NCBI GenBank assembly: GCA_030584025.1
Contig: CP129487.1
Coordinates: 496,001-560,000 of the forward strand
Source: Cyclobacteriaceae bacterium
GTDB lineage: Bacteria > Bacteroidota > Bacteroidia > Cytophagales > Cyclobacteriaceae
Length of the DNA: 64,000 bases
Direction of reading: 5' to 3'
Shown: positions 8,748 through 16,685 of the stretch, one piece after another
Numbering within the stretch: position 1 is the first letter of the stretch
Layout: each line of letters opens with the position of its first letter
Translations under genes and position numbers: made by a program
Notes under the pieces: model-generated
Told to the model about the DNA's origin: nothing
The model's database searches: none
What the model saw: the letters and a program-made list of their open reading frames with translations, nothing else

Positions 8748-9695
8748 ATGAACGTGTTACACATTTTGAGAAAGGACTCCAAGTATTTGCAAGACCTACA
8801 ACAAGTCGCTGCAACGAGAATACTTCCTCGAGGAACAAGTTATCCACTTTTCACCAAACCAATTGTAGATAAGAAAGTTGATGGTGGAACCGCTGTTTTG
8901 ATTAATAACGAATCTTACATAATCCCGGATCCTCCTATTAATTTTCAAAATTTTCTTTTCGCTTATTTGGCAACAAAAATACCTAGCGACTGGTATGAAA
9001 AGGAAACCAGGAAGAGTATGTCCAATCGACATCCGATTGCAAGATGGATACCAAATGCCTTAGGTAAAAACGTGTCGAAGGTTTTACTGACCCATTTAAT
9101 TAGACTCGCCTTTGATGTCTACACATTAGAAAATCATAATTGCTTGAAACTGGATAGGAAGAGATTACTTAATAAAGATCAGTTTTGGAGTTATAGATAC
9201 GAACTACTTATCGCTTGTCTGCATTTGGAATCAGCCTTTGAAATAAGTTGGAAGAAATTTACAGGTGATTCGATCGTTGAATTCGATGCTTTTCATTTGT
9301 GCACGAAAGTGAAATGGGCGGTGGAGTGCAAGCGAAAAGACAGAATAAATTCAGATGATTTGGGTGGAAGCATTAAAAGTCTCCAAAAGAAGGCATACGA
9401 TAAGAACCCTGATTCTCCGTTATGCATTTTTGTAGACGCTAACCTTCGAGATGCTGAATTTTTGAAAAGTGGATTAGATCAAATGATCGAACAAAAACTT
9501 ACACCAAAAGGACATCCAGTTGCAATAGTGATAACAAACTTGCTTGACATTTTCAACGAAGGTTGGCCGAAGGTCGGTTATATTATAAGAGGAATTGATT
9601 TATATCCAAAAGAATTACTTACTCTTGACTTAAGGATGAAAAACTATCCGCTTGTAGATCATTTACACTATGTGATGGGAAGCTCGGTAATTTAA
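8748..9695 (+). CDS. Hypothetical protein with PD-(D/E)XK-nuclease-like motif
   Basis: A soluble protein of 315 residues that I do not recognise as a named family. The middle region reads SIVEFDAFHLCTKVKWAVEC followed by KRKD, a beta-hairpin with the acidic-then-ExK pattern (D in EFD, then E-C-K) of restriction-endonuclease-like nucleases. The flanks are rich in aromatic and basic residues. The Met at 8748 is preferred to the in-frame Met at 8721, because 8719-8731 (ATGTTGTGGGC) matches, inverted, the boundary repeat found after this gene (AGCCCACAACAATGC at 9708-9722). It is the first gene of an AT-rich island of small genes. A nuclease or DNA-binding role is inference. Confidence 0.6.
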   Translation: MNVLHILRKDSKYLQDLQQVAATRILPRGTSYPLFTKPIVDKKVDGGTAVLINNESYIIPDPPINFQNFLFAYLATKIPSDWYEKETRKSMSNRHPIARWIPNALGKNVSKVLLTHLIRLAFDVYTLENHNCLKLDRKRLLNKDQFWSYRYELLIACLHLESAFEISWKKFTGDSIVEFDAFHLCTKVKWAVECKRKDRINSDDLGGSIKSLQKKAYDKNPDSPLCIFVDANLRDAEFLKSGLDQMIEQKLTPKGHPVAIVITNLLDIFNEGWPKVGYIIRGIDLYPKELLTLDLRMKNYPLVDHLHYVMGSSVI

Positions 9696-9707
9696 TAACG
9701 ATCATAG

Positions 9708-9800
9708 CCAGCCCACAACAATGCATATAAATCATGCCGGCAGAATTTGATGATTAATTATTAATTTGGTCTGCCGGCACGCTTTACTTTCGAATGTTAG
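9708..9800. repeat. Intercistronic imperfect palindrome, attC-like
   Basis: The stretch between the nuclease-like gene and the next small gene forms a long stem: TGCCGGCAGA at 9735-9744 pairs perfectly with TCTGCCGGCA at 9770-9779 around an AT-rich loop. Outside this, CACAAC on the left and GTTAGCC on the right (about 9795-9801) give the AAC...GTT outer boundaries seen in integron attC sites. The full R/L consensus boxes are not met, so attC is only a possibility. A plain terminator would need a T run, which is absent. Confidence 0.4.
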
Positions 9801-9813
9801 CCACAATTTACAA

Positions 9814-10170
9814 ATGAACCTGACACCTAAAAGTGACGCTGAAGAATTCAACCGATTTCTATTTGAGGAAATCGATTTAAACTTATATCAGCACAAGTTC
9901 TTGAGAGACTTTGTTGAAAAGGCACTACAAGAACAGAGTCCGTTATATAATTCGTCAGTCATCAACGCCAATGACTCTGGTTGGATATTGATTATCCATA
10001 GTGAGATGCTTCTTGTCTATGGTCACAATTGGAGTAGTGAACAATTTCAAGAAATCAGTAAAATATTTGATTTAAATAAATACACTAACTTTACTCTTTC
10101 GGGTGAGGATGAACTTATTGATGAGCTAATTAACTTTTACAAGCCTAAAAATTCCAAAACAGTAAAATGA
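9814..10170 (+). CDS. Hypothetical small protein
   Basis: An acidic soluble protein of 118 residues, not recognised. The first half is helical (DAEEFNRFLFEEIDLNLYQH), and the middle has a short beta pattern (SGWILIIHSEMLLVYGHNW). The Met at 9814 is chosen because the upstream extension runs into the boundary repeat. Its stop overlaps the start of the acetyltransferase gene (ATGA at 10167-10170), so the two are translationally coupled and belong to one cassette-like unit. Confidence 0.55.
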   Translation: MNLTPKSDAEEFNRFLFEEIDLNLYQHKFLRDFVEKALQEQSPLYNSSVINANDSGWILIIHSEMLLVYGHNWSSEQFQEISKIFDLNKYTNFTLSGEDELIDELINFYKPKNSKTVK

Positions 10171-10635
10171 AGACTTTTTTATGAGACAAGAAATATAAAT
10201 GTTTTTAACATTGATGATTTCAGAATTGAACTTGGAACATTTAATCAACTTGAAGAATTAGCGTTGATGCTGCAAGAATATTACCACGAGGAGTATAATG
10301 GATTAAATAATAAAGAAATTGAGGAAATGCAGCTAAGAATGTTTCAATTGATTAAAAGTGAGAAAGTTTACGTGCTTTTGAATTCAAATGACCAAATCCT
10401 AAGTTTTTGTTCCATAATAGACCCTGATATTGGAATACTCTTTACCAAAAATGATAGCCGTAATAAGGGTTGCGCAAAGATGATTTTGTCTTATTGCTCT
10501 AACCTTTTGTTGCAGCGAAATGGTAAGGTATTCCTTATGACTGACCAAGACAAACTTGAATCTAACCTAGTAAGTGCTAAAGTAGGATTTGAGTCATTCT
10601 ATAAATATAAAATGGTTGAAATAAACTGTGGCTAA
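10167..10635 (+). CDS. GNAT-family acetyltransferase, one frameshift
   Basis: A probable N-acetyltransferase of about 155 residues. The open frame starts only at 10264, but the sequence before it codes in the same frame as soon as one T is removed from the run of six Ts at 10175-10180: the protein then starts MKTFYETRNINVFNIDDF at the ATG overlapping the previous stop. GNAT features are DPDIGILFTKNDSRNKGCAK (the acetyl-CoA loop, R/G-x-x-G-x-A-like) and a C-terminal GFESFYKYKMVE strand, the usual GF.....Y ending. The substrate is unknown. The T run could be a sequencing error or a phase-variable tract. Confidence 0.65.
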
Positions 10636-10708
10636 CAACGGTGGCTGTTGCACAACTACGAAACAAGGTCAGAATGAGTTATTTGAAAAAGTAGTGCATC
10701 GCAACATC

Positions 10709-10727
10709 CCTGCTTGCAGCAGGCAGG
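10709..10727. repeat. 19-bp palindrome of the CCTGC...GCAGG family
   Basis: CCTGCTTGCAGCAGGCAGG, an imperfect palindrome related to those at 29903-29921, 29952-29972 and 35049-35067. It lies in the non-coding stretch 10636-10826, which starts with GGCTAACAACGG directly at the acetyltransferase stop and ends near GTTAGAGG (about 10787), again an AAC...GTT layout. Confidence 0.55.
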
Positions 10728-10826
10728 CGCTTCGGGAGATACTGCAATAAAGAAAATTTTACAGGATAAAAGAGAACTTTTTTATAAGTTAGAGGTGAGA
10801 TAGATTTTACTACAGGTATACTAAAC

Positions 10827-11381
10827 ATGAAAAACATAATTATTATTCTTCTTCTTGCTCTGAGTGTAAATCTTGCAAATACGCTCTATGCACAAACACC
10901 AACCGGAGACCAAAAAATATATGTAAAGCAAACTATTGAATATTTAAAACGTTTAAGTTCGATTTCAGTTATGTGGACTAATAATCCTGAAAACAAGGAC
11001 TTACGAAAGGAAATGGTGGATTTAGTAAAATCTTATAGTGAAATTAAAAAGAATATTAGTTTTGTTTTGATTGTCGTTGGTTCCGAAAGTGATAGAAAAA
11101 GCTTGACTGGATTACTCGATAGCTATGAATCTGATAGAAATGAACTGGTGCGACAATTACTACTATGGAAATATCAGATTAATCCAGTAGAGGGTATGGA
11201 TATACTTAGGCAACTTGACGAAATTAATGAAGCGTCAAAAGCAATTTTGTCAAACCTTCAGAATGACGAAAATTTAGATGACGCGGTCTCTGTACTTCTT
11301 AGCCAAGATGAGGCAGAGAATAGAATTACGCCTTTATCGAAAGATACAATAGATAAACTGGTGAAACTTAAGATTAATTAA
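10827..11381 (+). CDS. Hypothetical secreted helical protein
   Basis: A protein of 184 residues with a clear signal peptide (MKNIIIILLLALSVNLANTL, cleavage near YAQ-TP at 23-24). There is no lipobox cysteine, so it is probably free in the periplasm. The mature part is almost all helical and charged, with no recognised domain. It is the last plus-strand gene of the island and is followed by a strong stem-loop. AT-rich codon use and the small size match its island neighbours and differ from the flanking chromosome. Confidence 0.65.
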   Translation: MKNIIIILLLALSVNLANTLYAQTPTGDQKIYVKQTIEYLKRLSSISVMWTNNPENKDLRKEMVDLVKSYSEIKKNISFVLIVVGSESDRKSLTGLLDSYESDRNELVRQLLLWKYQINPVEGMDILRQLDEINEASKAILSNLQNDENLDDAVSVLLSQDEAENRITPLSKDTIDKLVKLKIN

Positions 11382-11384
11382 GTG

Positions 11385-11454
11385 ATAACGCCCTGCGGCA
11401 AAAATTTTCGTACCACGCAGAGTGTTCTACAAGGCACTCTGCGCCAGGTGTTAT
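11385..11454. repeat. Imperfect palindrome after the last island gene
   Basis: The outer arms ATAACGCCCTG (11385-11395) and CAGGTGTTAT (11445-11454) enclose an inner perfect hairpin GCAGAGTG (11417-11424) with CACTCTGC (11435-11442). It starts 3 bases after the stop codon and again shows AAC on the left and GTT on the right. It may be a terminator without a T run or an attC-like site. The remaining bases to 11548 show nothing further of note. Confidence 0.45.
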
Positions 11455-11548
11455 AGAGTTATTAAAACAGAGCATAGCAGCGTCCTCTTCGAGAGACACT
11501 GCGAAGAAGAAAGGGTCGTTACGAATCAAAAGACACTTTTAGATTTTT

Positions 11549-11770
11549 TTAAATTCTATTCTTTGGAACATACCCTACAGCTTTAGCGAGTTCGGGATTG
11601 TCCTTTAAAAACTGTGCAAACTGCTGGACATTATCGAAGTAGTTAGATCCCCTTGAGTGGTCATCCTCCCAATACAATTCTATTTTAATAGTCTTAACGT
11701 TTTTTACTGGAACCTTAGGCATGGTGGCAAGTAAAGCCGTACAGTATATTAAGTCAAATTCACCTGTCAC
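11549..11770 (-). CDS. Hypothetical small protein (downstream partner)
   Basis: A 73-residue protein, not recognised. It has a beta-strand pattern at the start (VKTIKIELYWEDD) and a helix QQFAQFLKDNPELAKAVGYV at the end. Its start overlaps the stop of the preceding 80-residue gene by 4 bases, so both are translated from one message. Because the start is a GTG/ATG within that overlap, the pair looks like a small two-gene unit such as a toxin-antitoxin or regulatory pair, but no family was recognised. Confidence 0.5.
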   Translation of the reverse strand: MTGEFDLIYCTALLATMPKVPVKNVKTIKIELYWEDDHSRGSNYFDNVQQFAQFLKDNPELAKAVGYVPKNRI

Positions 11771-12006
11771 AAGCTGGCAGGTTTACTTTTGCCTAGCATT
11801 CTAACTTCTAACCTGGTAGTAGGTTCTTGTTGCTCCGTACTCTGGGTTGCCGTAGTTAAAGAGTCTCCGAACAGACTCTTGAGCCGTGTATGTAACTCTT
11901 TTCCGGTTATGGTTTGATTTTCTTCCATCACCCTTTTGTTGAGTTGTTTTACCATCTCCTGCGTTGTCTGTTTTCCACCCATATTGGGCTTTGTTGATTT
12001 CTTCAT
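11767..12006 (-). CDS. Hypothetical small basic protein (upstream partner)
   Basis: An 80-residue protein rich in Lys, Thr and Gln, probably partly disordered (MKKSTKPNMGGKQTTQEMVK). A Met two codons earlier at 12012 is an alternative start. The centre reads as a short amphipathic helix (GKELHTRLKSLFGDSL). No known domain was seen. It is 4 bases overlapped with the 73-residue gene downstream. Together they form the only minus-strand pair of the island. Confidence 0.5.
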   Translation of the reverse strand: MKKSTKPNMGGKQTTQEMVKQLNKRVMEENQTITGKELHTRLKSLFGDSLTTATQSTEQQEPTTRLEVRMLGKSKPASL

Positions 12007-12107
12007 TATCATAAATATAGTAAATTCATAGCATCAACTAAACCCCGGAATTTTATGGAGAATATCGAAAGATTGAAAGACAGTAATTATGATGTTTTTC
12101 TTCATTA

Positions 12108-12236
12108 ATGAGTCTGACTATGGACAACAATAGGCTATTAGCAACCATACTTGATGTTCTTATTGATATAAGAAAAGAAGGAAAGTCTGAAGAACAAATA
12201 GATAAAATTTTGAAAACTTTAGATGTGTCCGCTTAA
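12108..12236 (+). CDS. Possible small protein, 42 residues
   Basis: A short open frame starting MSLTMDNNRLLATILDVLID and ending KILKTLDVSA. It is amphipathic and helical, with sensible codon use in an AT-rich stretch. No promoter or ribosome site can be seen, so it may not be expressed. It is reported because its composition looks coding rather than random. Confidence 0.3.
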   Translation: MSLTMDNNRLLATILDVLIDIRKEGKSEEQIDKILKTLDVSA

Positions 12237-12274
12237 TCAGTATACGGTAATTGAAATGCAGCAGCTCCGTTCTC

Positions 12275-13195
12275 CTAAACCTCAAACCCACTTTTCCTCA
12301 AATAATACAGGTGCTGGCGTGACATGTGCAACAGCATTTCTTTTTCCGTCATGGGAATGTCGCGGTTAAAGCTCCCCACAATCACATCGATTTCGTTGCG
12401 TTCGTAAGCCTGCTTTTCAGTATTATACAAATACGTGGTGCACGTGCCGGTGTTGAATTCTTCCATATCATTCCAGTATGATTTTCCTTCTTCCCGCATT
12501 TGCCGCAACACCTCTTTGGCCAGTTCTGGTCCGCACAGGTCTTTGTTTACCTGCTCTCCTAAAATTTGTTTAAACACATCCTCCTGATCCATGGGCTCTT
12601 GTTCACCTACTGTAAAGGCCTTTTCCCATTCCGTGTCCTCTTCATCCCTACGCTTTTCATTTTCGTACCCGTACAACAGTTGGTTCCACGCCATGTTGGT
12701 CAAAATCGATTTCTGAAGAATCACATCCGAGGCCTGGTTGATGGCTACGTAAATGTGGGTTTCATATTCCGGGGTTTGTCGTCTGTATAAAATCCACACC
12801 AGTATGTTGAACACCGAAGTGAAGACCAATCGTACGTAGCGTGGTAAAACACTGTCCCAATTTTGATTCTGCAGGGGTTGCATGCAGGTATGCAGCATGG
12901 GTGTTAAGGTAGCATCACTTTTCATGACCGGTATGGGATTACCGGTAGTTTTTTCTTTTGCTGCAGCATAGCTTCGTTCAATTTTCTCCAGCGCCCGCAT
13001 GGGAAAGCCGGCATCAATTTTTTCAGCCCCGCGTTTCAGCCGGTTTTCATCCGTAATCAGGTCATTCAGTTTTTTGAGGTCTGCCGGGTAGTTATTAAAA
13101 TGATTTTCCCAAACCGGCATGGCCAGCTTGCTTAGCCGAATGGCAATCTTCAATTGTGCTTCGTCAGAAAGGTTACCACAGAATGTTTCGAGCAT
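12275..13195 (-). CDS. Hypothetical cytoplasmic protein
   Basis: A soluble, helical, acidic protein of 306 residues that I do not recognise. It has no signal peptide; a hydrophobic segment YVRLVFTSVFNILVWILY near 120-137 could be a buried helix. Conserved-looking features are several Trp and Cys residues (WENHFNNYP, NTGTCTTYLYN). The C-terminal third (VIVGSFNRDIPMTEKEMLLH) is polar and helical. Neighbours are a thioredoxin upstream and the island downstream. It ends the island side of the conserved chromosome. Confidence 0.55.
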   Translation of the reverse strand: MLETFCGNLSDEAQLKIAIRLSKLAMPVWENHFNNYPADLKKLNDLITDENRLKRGAEKIDAGFPMRALEKIERSYAAAKEKTTGNPIPVMKSDATLTPMLHTCMQPLQNQNWDSVLPRYVRLVFTSVFNILVWILYRRQTPEYETHIYVAINQASDVILQKSILTNMAWNQLLYGYENEKRRDEEDTEWEKAFTVGEQEPMDQEDVFKQILGEQVNKDLCGPELAKEVLRQMREEGKSYWNDMEEFNTGTCTTYLYNTEKQAYERNEIDVIVGSFNRDIPMTEKEMLLHMSRQHLYYLRKSGFEV

Positions 13196-13305
13196 GGTGG
13201 CGCAGGTCTTTTAAACAAGTTATAGAAACCTGTGATTATTGTCAATGCTTTGCCGTTTCCGCACAGTGATACGGCCAGCGCATGATTTTCAGTTGGTAAA
13301 AAAAT

Positions 13306-13329
13306 GATCACACCCAGGAAGGCGTGATC
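13306..13329 (-). terminator. Rho-independent terminator after thioredoxin
   Basis: On the minus strand, GATCACGCC and GGTGTGATC form a 9-bp stem (one G-T pair) followed by a run of seven Ts (A run at 13298-13304 on the plus strand). Confidence 0.7.
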
Positions 13330-13357
13330 TTTTCTGTTCGAATAATATAATAGTGTC

Positions 13358-13726
13358 TTAGGCAAACTGCTTTTCACCCACCAGGTTTTCATCAATTACC
13401 TGCTTGAATACATGCTTGGGCAGTGCGCCTGGCTGCATGGCAGGTTGGCCTTTTACAGGAATAAATAAAAATGTAGGAATGCTGCGGATACCAAACACGG
13501 CCGACAATTCCTGCTCGGCTTCAGTATCTACTTTATAAATCACAATTTTTCCTTCGTATTCCTTACCCAATTCTTCCAGAATAGGCGACACCATTTTGCA
13601 CGGTCCGCACCAATCGGCATAAAAATCGATAATGGCAGGTAAGGTGCCTTTATAGTTCCATTCCTTGTCGGTTTCGTAGTTGAAAACCTTGTTTTTAAAT
13701 TCTTCGGTAGTCAGTTTGATTGTCAT
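13358..13726 (-). CDS. trxA: Thioredoxin
   Basis: A thioredoxin of 122 residues that reduces protein disulfides in the cytoplasm. The active site W39-C40-G-P-C43 lies in FYADWCGPCK, and the cis-proline is in GIRSIPTFLF near residue 81. Length and layout are those of a single-domain Trx. The Met at 13726 (MTIKLTTEEF) is preferred; a longer start at 13747 would add MYHKTSI, which has no counterpart in thioredoxins. It has its own terminator (13306-13329). Confidence 0.9.
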   Translation of the reverse strand: MTIKLTTEEFKNKVFNYETDKEWNYKGTLPAIIDFYADWCGPCKMVSPILEELGKEYEGKIVIYKVDTEAEQELSAVFGIRSIPTFLFIPVKGQPAMQPGALPKHVFKQVIDENLVGEKQFA

Positions 13727-13860
13727 GATACTGGTTTTGTGGTACAAAGGTCGTGGTGAAGAATAATGAGTTTAGTGATTTGGATCACAGAGTGAATCAA
13801 ACACGTACGACATCAATCAACGAACAGTAATGATCCTGAAAAGATTCAGGGAAAAGAAAA

Positions 13861-13895
13861 CCGGAAGCTTTTGCTTGTGAGCAAAAGGCCTCCGG
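13861..13895 (-). terminator. Rho-independent terminator after GIN lipoprotein
   Basis: CCGGAAGCTTTTGCT (13861-13875) pairs with AGCAAAAGGCCTCCGG (13880-13895). On the minus strand the stem is followed by TTTTCTTTT (13849-13860 on the plus strand), so it ends transcription of the gene at 13915-14631. Confidence 0.75.
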
Positions 13896-13914
13896 CTATT
13901 ATCTTCAGTTAATT

Positions 13915-14631
13915 TTATTCCTTAATCAATGAACTTCCTCCCGTTACCGTTGGGTGAACATCCGGATTGCCCGTGTAGCGCACACTGCTCGCGCCACTCA
14001 CAATTACGTCCAATTGGTTGCTTACCGATACGCGCGCTGTGCTGGCACCTGATACGTCAAGCCACACATCTTCTGCTGAAAAATTTTGGGCTTTCAACTC
14101 GCTGGCACCCGATACCGTGGCGTGTAACATGGTGCCGGTTCCCAACAGATCAAGTTTGGATGCGCCTGAAAGGTTTAGTTTGACATCGGAAAAACCAGGA
14201 TATACCTTGCTGACCGATGCACCGGAAAGCGTCAATTCAAATTCTTCTTCACGCTCAAAACCCTGTACATCCGAAATACTGGCGCCAGAAAAGTTTGCAC
14301 CGACCAAATCGGGCATGGTAATGTGAATGGTGGTGGTGTGTCTGCGGTTGGCGTGGCGATCATAATAGGCCACGAGTGTGGATCCGTTTTTAAATACCAC
14401 CAGGTCATCAAGGTTGCGTACATCACCGGTAGCTTCTATCGAGAACGTGGCACCTTGCCTAACGATAATGGTGAAGGCGCTGCCCATTTCGAGGCGGTTA
14501 AAGTCTTCAACTGTAAAGGTGCGCTCACCGTATTGTAAGGGGCCGGGGTCGTCAATGGCACAGCCGGTAAAAATTTGGGCGCTGGTAAATAAGGTTAGGA
14601 TAAGGATGGGGTTTTTCAGATTTGTTTTCAT
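13915..14631 (-). CDS. GIN-domain (DUF2807) lipoprotein
   Basis: A lipoprotein of 238 residues. The signal peptide ends in lipobox FTGC (Cys24). The mature part is a right-handed parallel beta-helix, the putative auto-transporter adhesin head GIN domain, DUF2807. Its coils are marked by at least six copies of the turn motif SGAS (FSGASISDV, LSGASVSKV, LSGASKLDL, VSGASELKA, VSGASTARV, VSGASSVRY). The exact function is not known; a role in envelope adhesion or in partner binding is inference. It is a single-gene unit with its own terminator. Confidence 0.85.
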   Translation of the reverse strand: MKTNLKNPILILTLFTSAQIFTGCAIDDPGPLQYGERTFTVEDFNRLEMGSAFTIIVRQGATFSIEATGDVRNLDDLVVFKNGSTLVAYYDRHANRRHTTTIHITMPDLVGANFSGASISDVQGFEREEEFELTLSGASVSKVYPGFSDVKLNLSGASKLDLLGTGTMLHATVSGASELKAQNFSAEDVWLDVSGASTARVSVSNQLDVIVSGASSVRYTGNPDVHPTVTGGSSLIKE

Positions 14632-14859
14632 AAAGGGTAATAGTGTTCAATTTGTGGGTATGACAACTGATTATAGGTTTACCCCCATCTGGTGTAAATT
14701 TTTTTCTAAATAAATTATTGAGGAGTGGGGTTGGATAGGTACTGCTGATATACGGGCAGTATTAGATTAGGTTTTTCCTGCATTCAAAAAAAAATATGCC
14801 TTGGTCGTAGGGGTGCCTTCGTTTTCACTTGTCATGGTATCAAAAAAAACACAAATACC

Positions 14860-15480
14860 ATGAAAAAGACAGCAATCCTCATTATTACCTTGTTTACCGC
14901 AGTACTAACCTATGCCCAATCCGATATTCAAACCGTTTTTAACAGCACCCGCGTTACCGGCTATGGTGCTATAACCAACAAGTTTACCTCCATACGTGGC
15001 CAGTTCGCCAACATGACGGGTGGCTATGGCGGGGTGTTCATCAACCGTAAGGTGATGCTTGGTTTGGGTGGGTTTGCCACCACCAACAACATTTCAGTGC
15101 CTGCAGAATTTAGTGGAGCACCGGGTTTACCATTGAGTTACGGCTATGTGCAGTCGGGTATGGTAACCGAGTGGGTGGTGGGTTCTAACAAACCCGTTCA
15201 CCTGGTGTTGTCGATGTTTGCCGGTGCCGGTTTTTCGTATCAGTACGAACATTGGGCACACGCTGATTACAACTGGGAAGGATCGCACGGCATTTACGAT
15301 CAACAGTGGTCGTTTGTGATGGAGCCGGGTGCACAGTTGGAAATCAATTTGTTCCGTTGGATGCGCATGAGCCCCGGCATCAGCTACCGTAGCGCCCACA
15401 ACAGTGATGGAAGTGGGTTAAGCGACAAAGACCTGAGCGACTGGAGTTATAATTTTACGCTGAAGTTTGGGAAGTTTTAA
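14860..15480 (+). CDS. Outer-membrane beta-barrel-like protein
   Basis: A protein of 206 residues with a signal peptide (MKKTAILIITLFTAVLTYAQ, cleavage after residue 20). The mature part has eight or more amphipathic strands ending in an aromatic residue (SYNFTLKFGKF at the C-terminus, with terminal Phe), as in outer-membrane barrels. It is rich in Gly and Tyr, with strands such as MVTEWVVGSNKPVHLVLSMF. No specific family was recognised. It stands alone, between a divergent GIN gene and a plus-strand gene. Confidence 0.65.
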   Translation: MKKTAILIITLFTAVLTYAQSDIQTVFNSTRVTGYGAITNKFTSIRGQFANMTGGYGGVFINRKVMLGLGGFATTNNISVPAEFSGAPGLPLSYGYVQSGMVTEWVVGSNKPVHLVLSMFAGAGFSYQYEHWAHADYNWEGSHGIYDQQWSFVMEPGAQLEINLFRWMRMSPGISYRSAHNSDGSGLSDKDLSDWSYNFTLKFGKF

Positions 15481-15617
15481 TTCTGATTATTTCAATCGTG
15501 ATTCAATATTAAAAGATTTGGGTCACGATTTTTTTTTGTAAGTTAACGGGGCGCAAACGCCTGCTGTTTTTGGCTGGTTAGTAAGTTTGAAAATTATTGT
15601 CCCTAAACTTTCAAAGA

Positions 15618-16662
15618 ATGAAAAAGAGAATTTGCCTGATTTCAATTTACCTGCTTGGATGTTGGACTGCTGCATTAAGCCAGACACATTTTGTTTCGTT
15701 GAGTAATCAAAAAGTTGATTTTGTAAACAGGGCTTTTCATGTGATCAAAGTTGTGGATGAGCGTTCGGATAAATCCACTATTGGCTTTGCGCAAAAAGGC
15801 ATGATGAATGTGATGGTTGATGCGAATTTTGTAAATCCACTTGAAAAGGAGTTAATGGATTTTCTGAGTTCAAACCTCAATCAAACCGGACCAAAAATTC
15901 ATTTGATAATCAGAACACTTAAAATTTCAGAAAAGACTGGATTTTCGAAAGAGCGTGGATTCTGTGAATTATCTGTGAGCTTCTTACTGGAAAATGAATC
16001 GCAGATGATACAATGTGCTGCAAACCTCAACTACCACAGAGGTAAGTGGGATGGATGTAACCAATAAGCATCCAAAGAATATTGCAGATGCATTCAAAGT
16101 ATGCTTCGATAAGTTTGCAAATATTGATTTATCAAATGTTCAAAATTTCATTGCCTTGTCGTCTGAAGGATTAGCTACAAAGGTCCCTGATTCCGTTTTA
16201 TATGACTATCCGATTTTTAAAGAGCCTATTAAGGATGGTATTTATGCTTCATATGAGGAATTAAAAGTGAATTCCCCTTCTGTTATTGAAGACTTTGTTT
16301 TGGATAAAAAGCCAAGACTCAATGAACCATGGACAGGTACATTTGAAATTATTCCAAGATTTAAAGATACGGGTAAAAAAGTAAGAAAGGTATGGGGAAT
16401 TGCTCATGAAGGGCAAGTCTATGTCTATCATCAGAAGGATTTTTTTCCGTTGATCATTCAAGATTACGAATTATACTTTTATGGGTATGGGGTTCCAGAT
16501 AGTGGAAGTATAACGACCGGAGCGTTTATTGGTGGATTGATTGGGGCAGGAATTGCTTCAGGGATTGAAAATTCAAATGCAAAAAGACAAAAAGTTAAGT
16601 ACTTTCTTGACCCCAATACAGGTGGCCAGGCTCAAACAATTTTAGAAGTTGAAGTAAAATAA
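15618..16662 (+). CDS. Hypothetical exported protein with glycine-zipper segment, one frameshift
   Basis: An exported protein of about 347 residues with no recognised domain. The signal peptide is MKKRICLISIYLLGCWTAAL (cleavage near SQ-TH). The frame is broken near 16025: the first part ends soon after SQMIQCAAN; removing one C of the CC at 16025-16026 joins it to STTTEVSGMDVTNKHPKNIA. The distal part has a Gly-rich membrane-like stretch (GAFIGGLIGAGIASGI) typical of glycine zippers. The residue sequence before and after the break is compatible with one continuous protein, so a sequence error is the simplest explanation. The function is unknown. Confidence 0.55.
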
Positions 16663-16685
16663 ACAGTAGTGTATATTATACACCG

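Noticed and set aside
10175..10180. T6 run in the acetyltransferase gene as a phase-variation switch
   Set aside because: Six bases is short for slipped-strand control, and the same kind of one-base error is found in many genes without switching function.
13990..14320. Short tandem DNA repeats in the GIN gene
   Set aside because: They are the SGAS coils of the beta-helix protein; the codons vary, so selection on the protein explains them.
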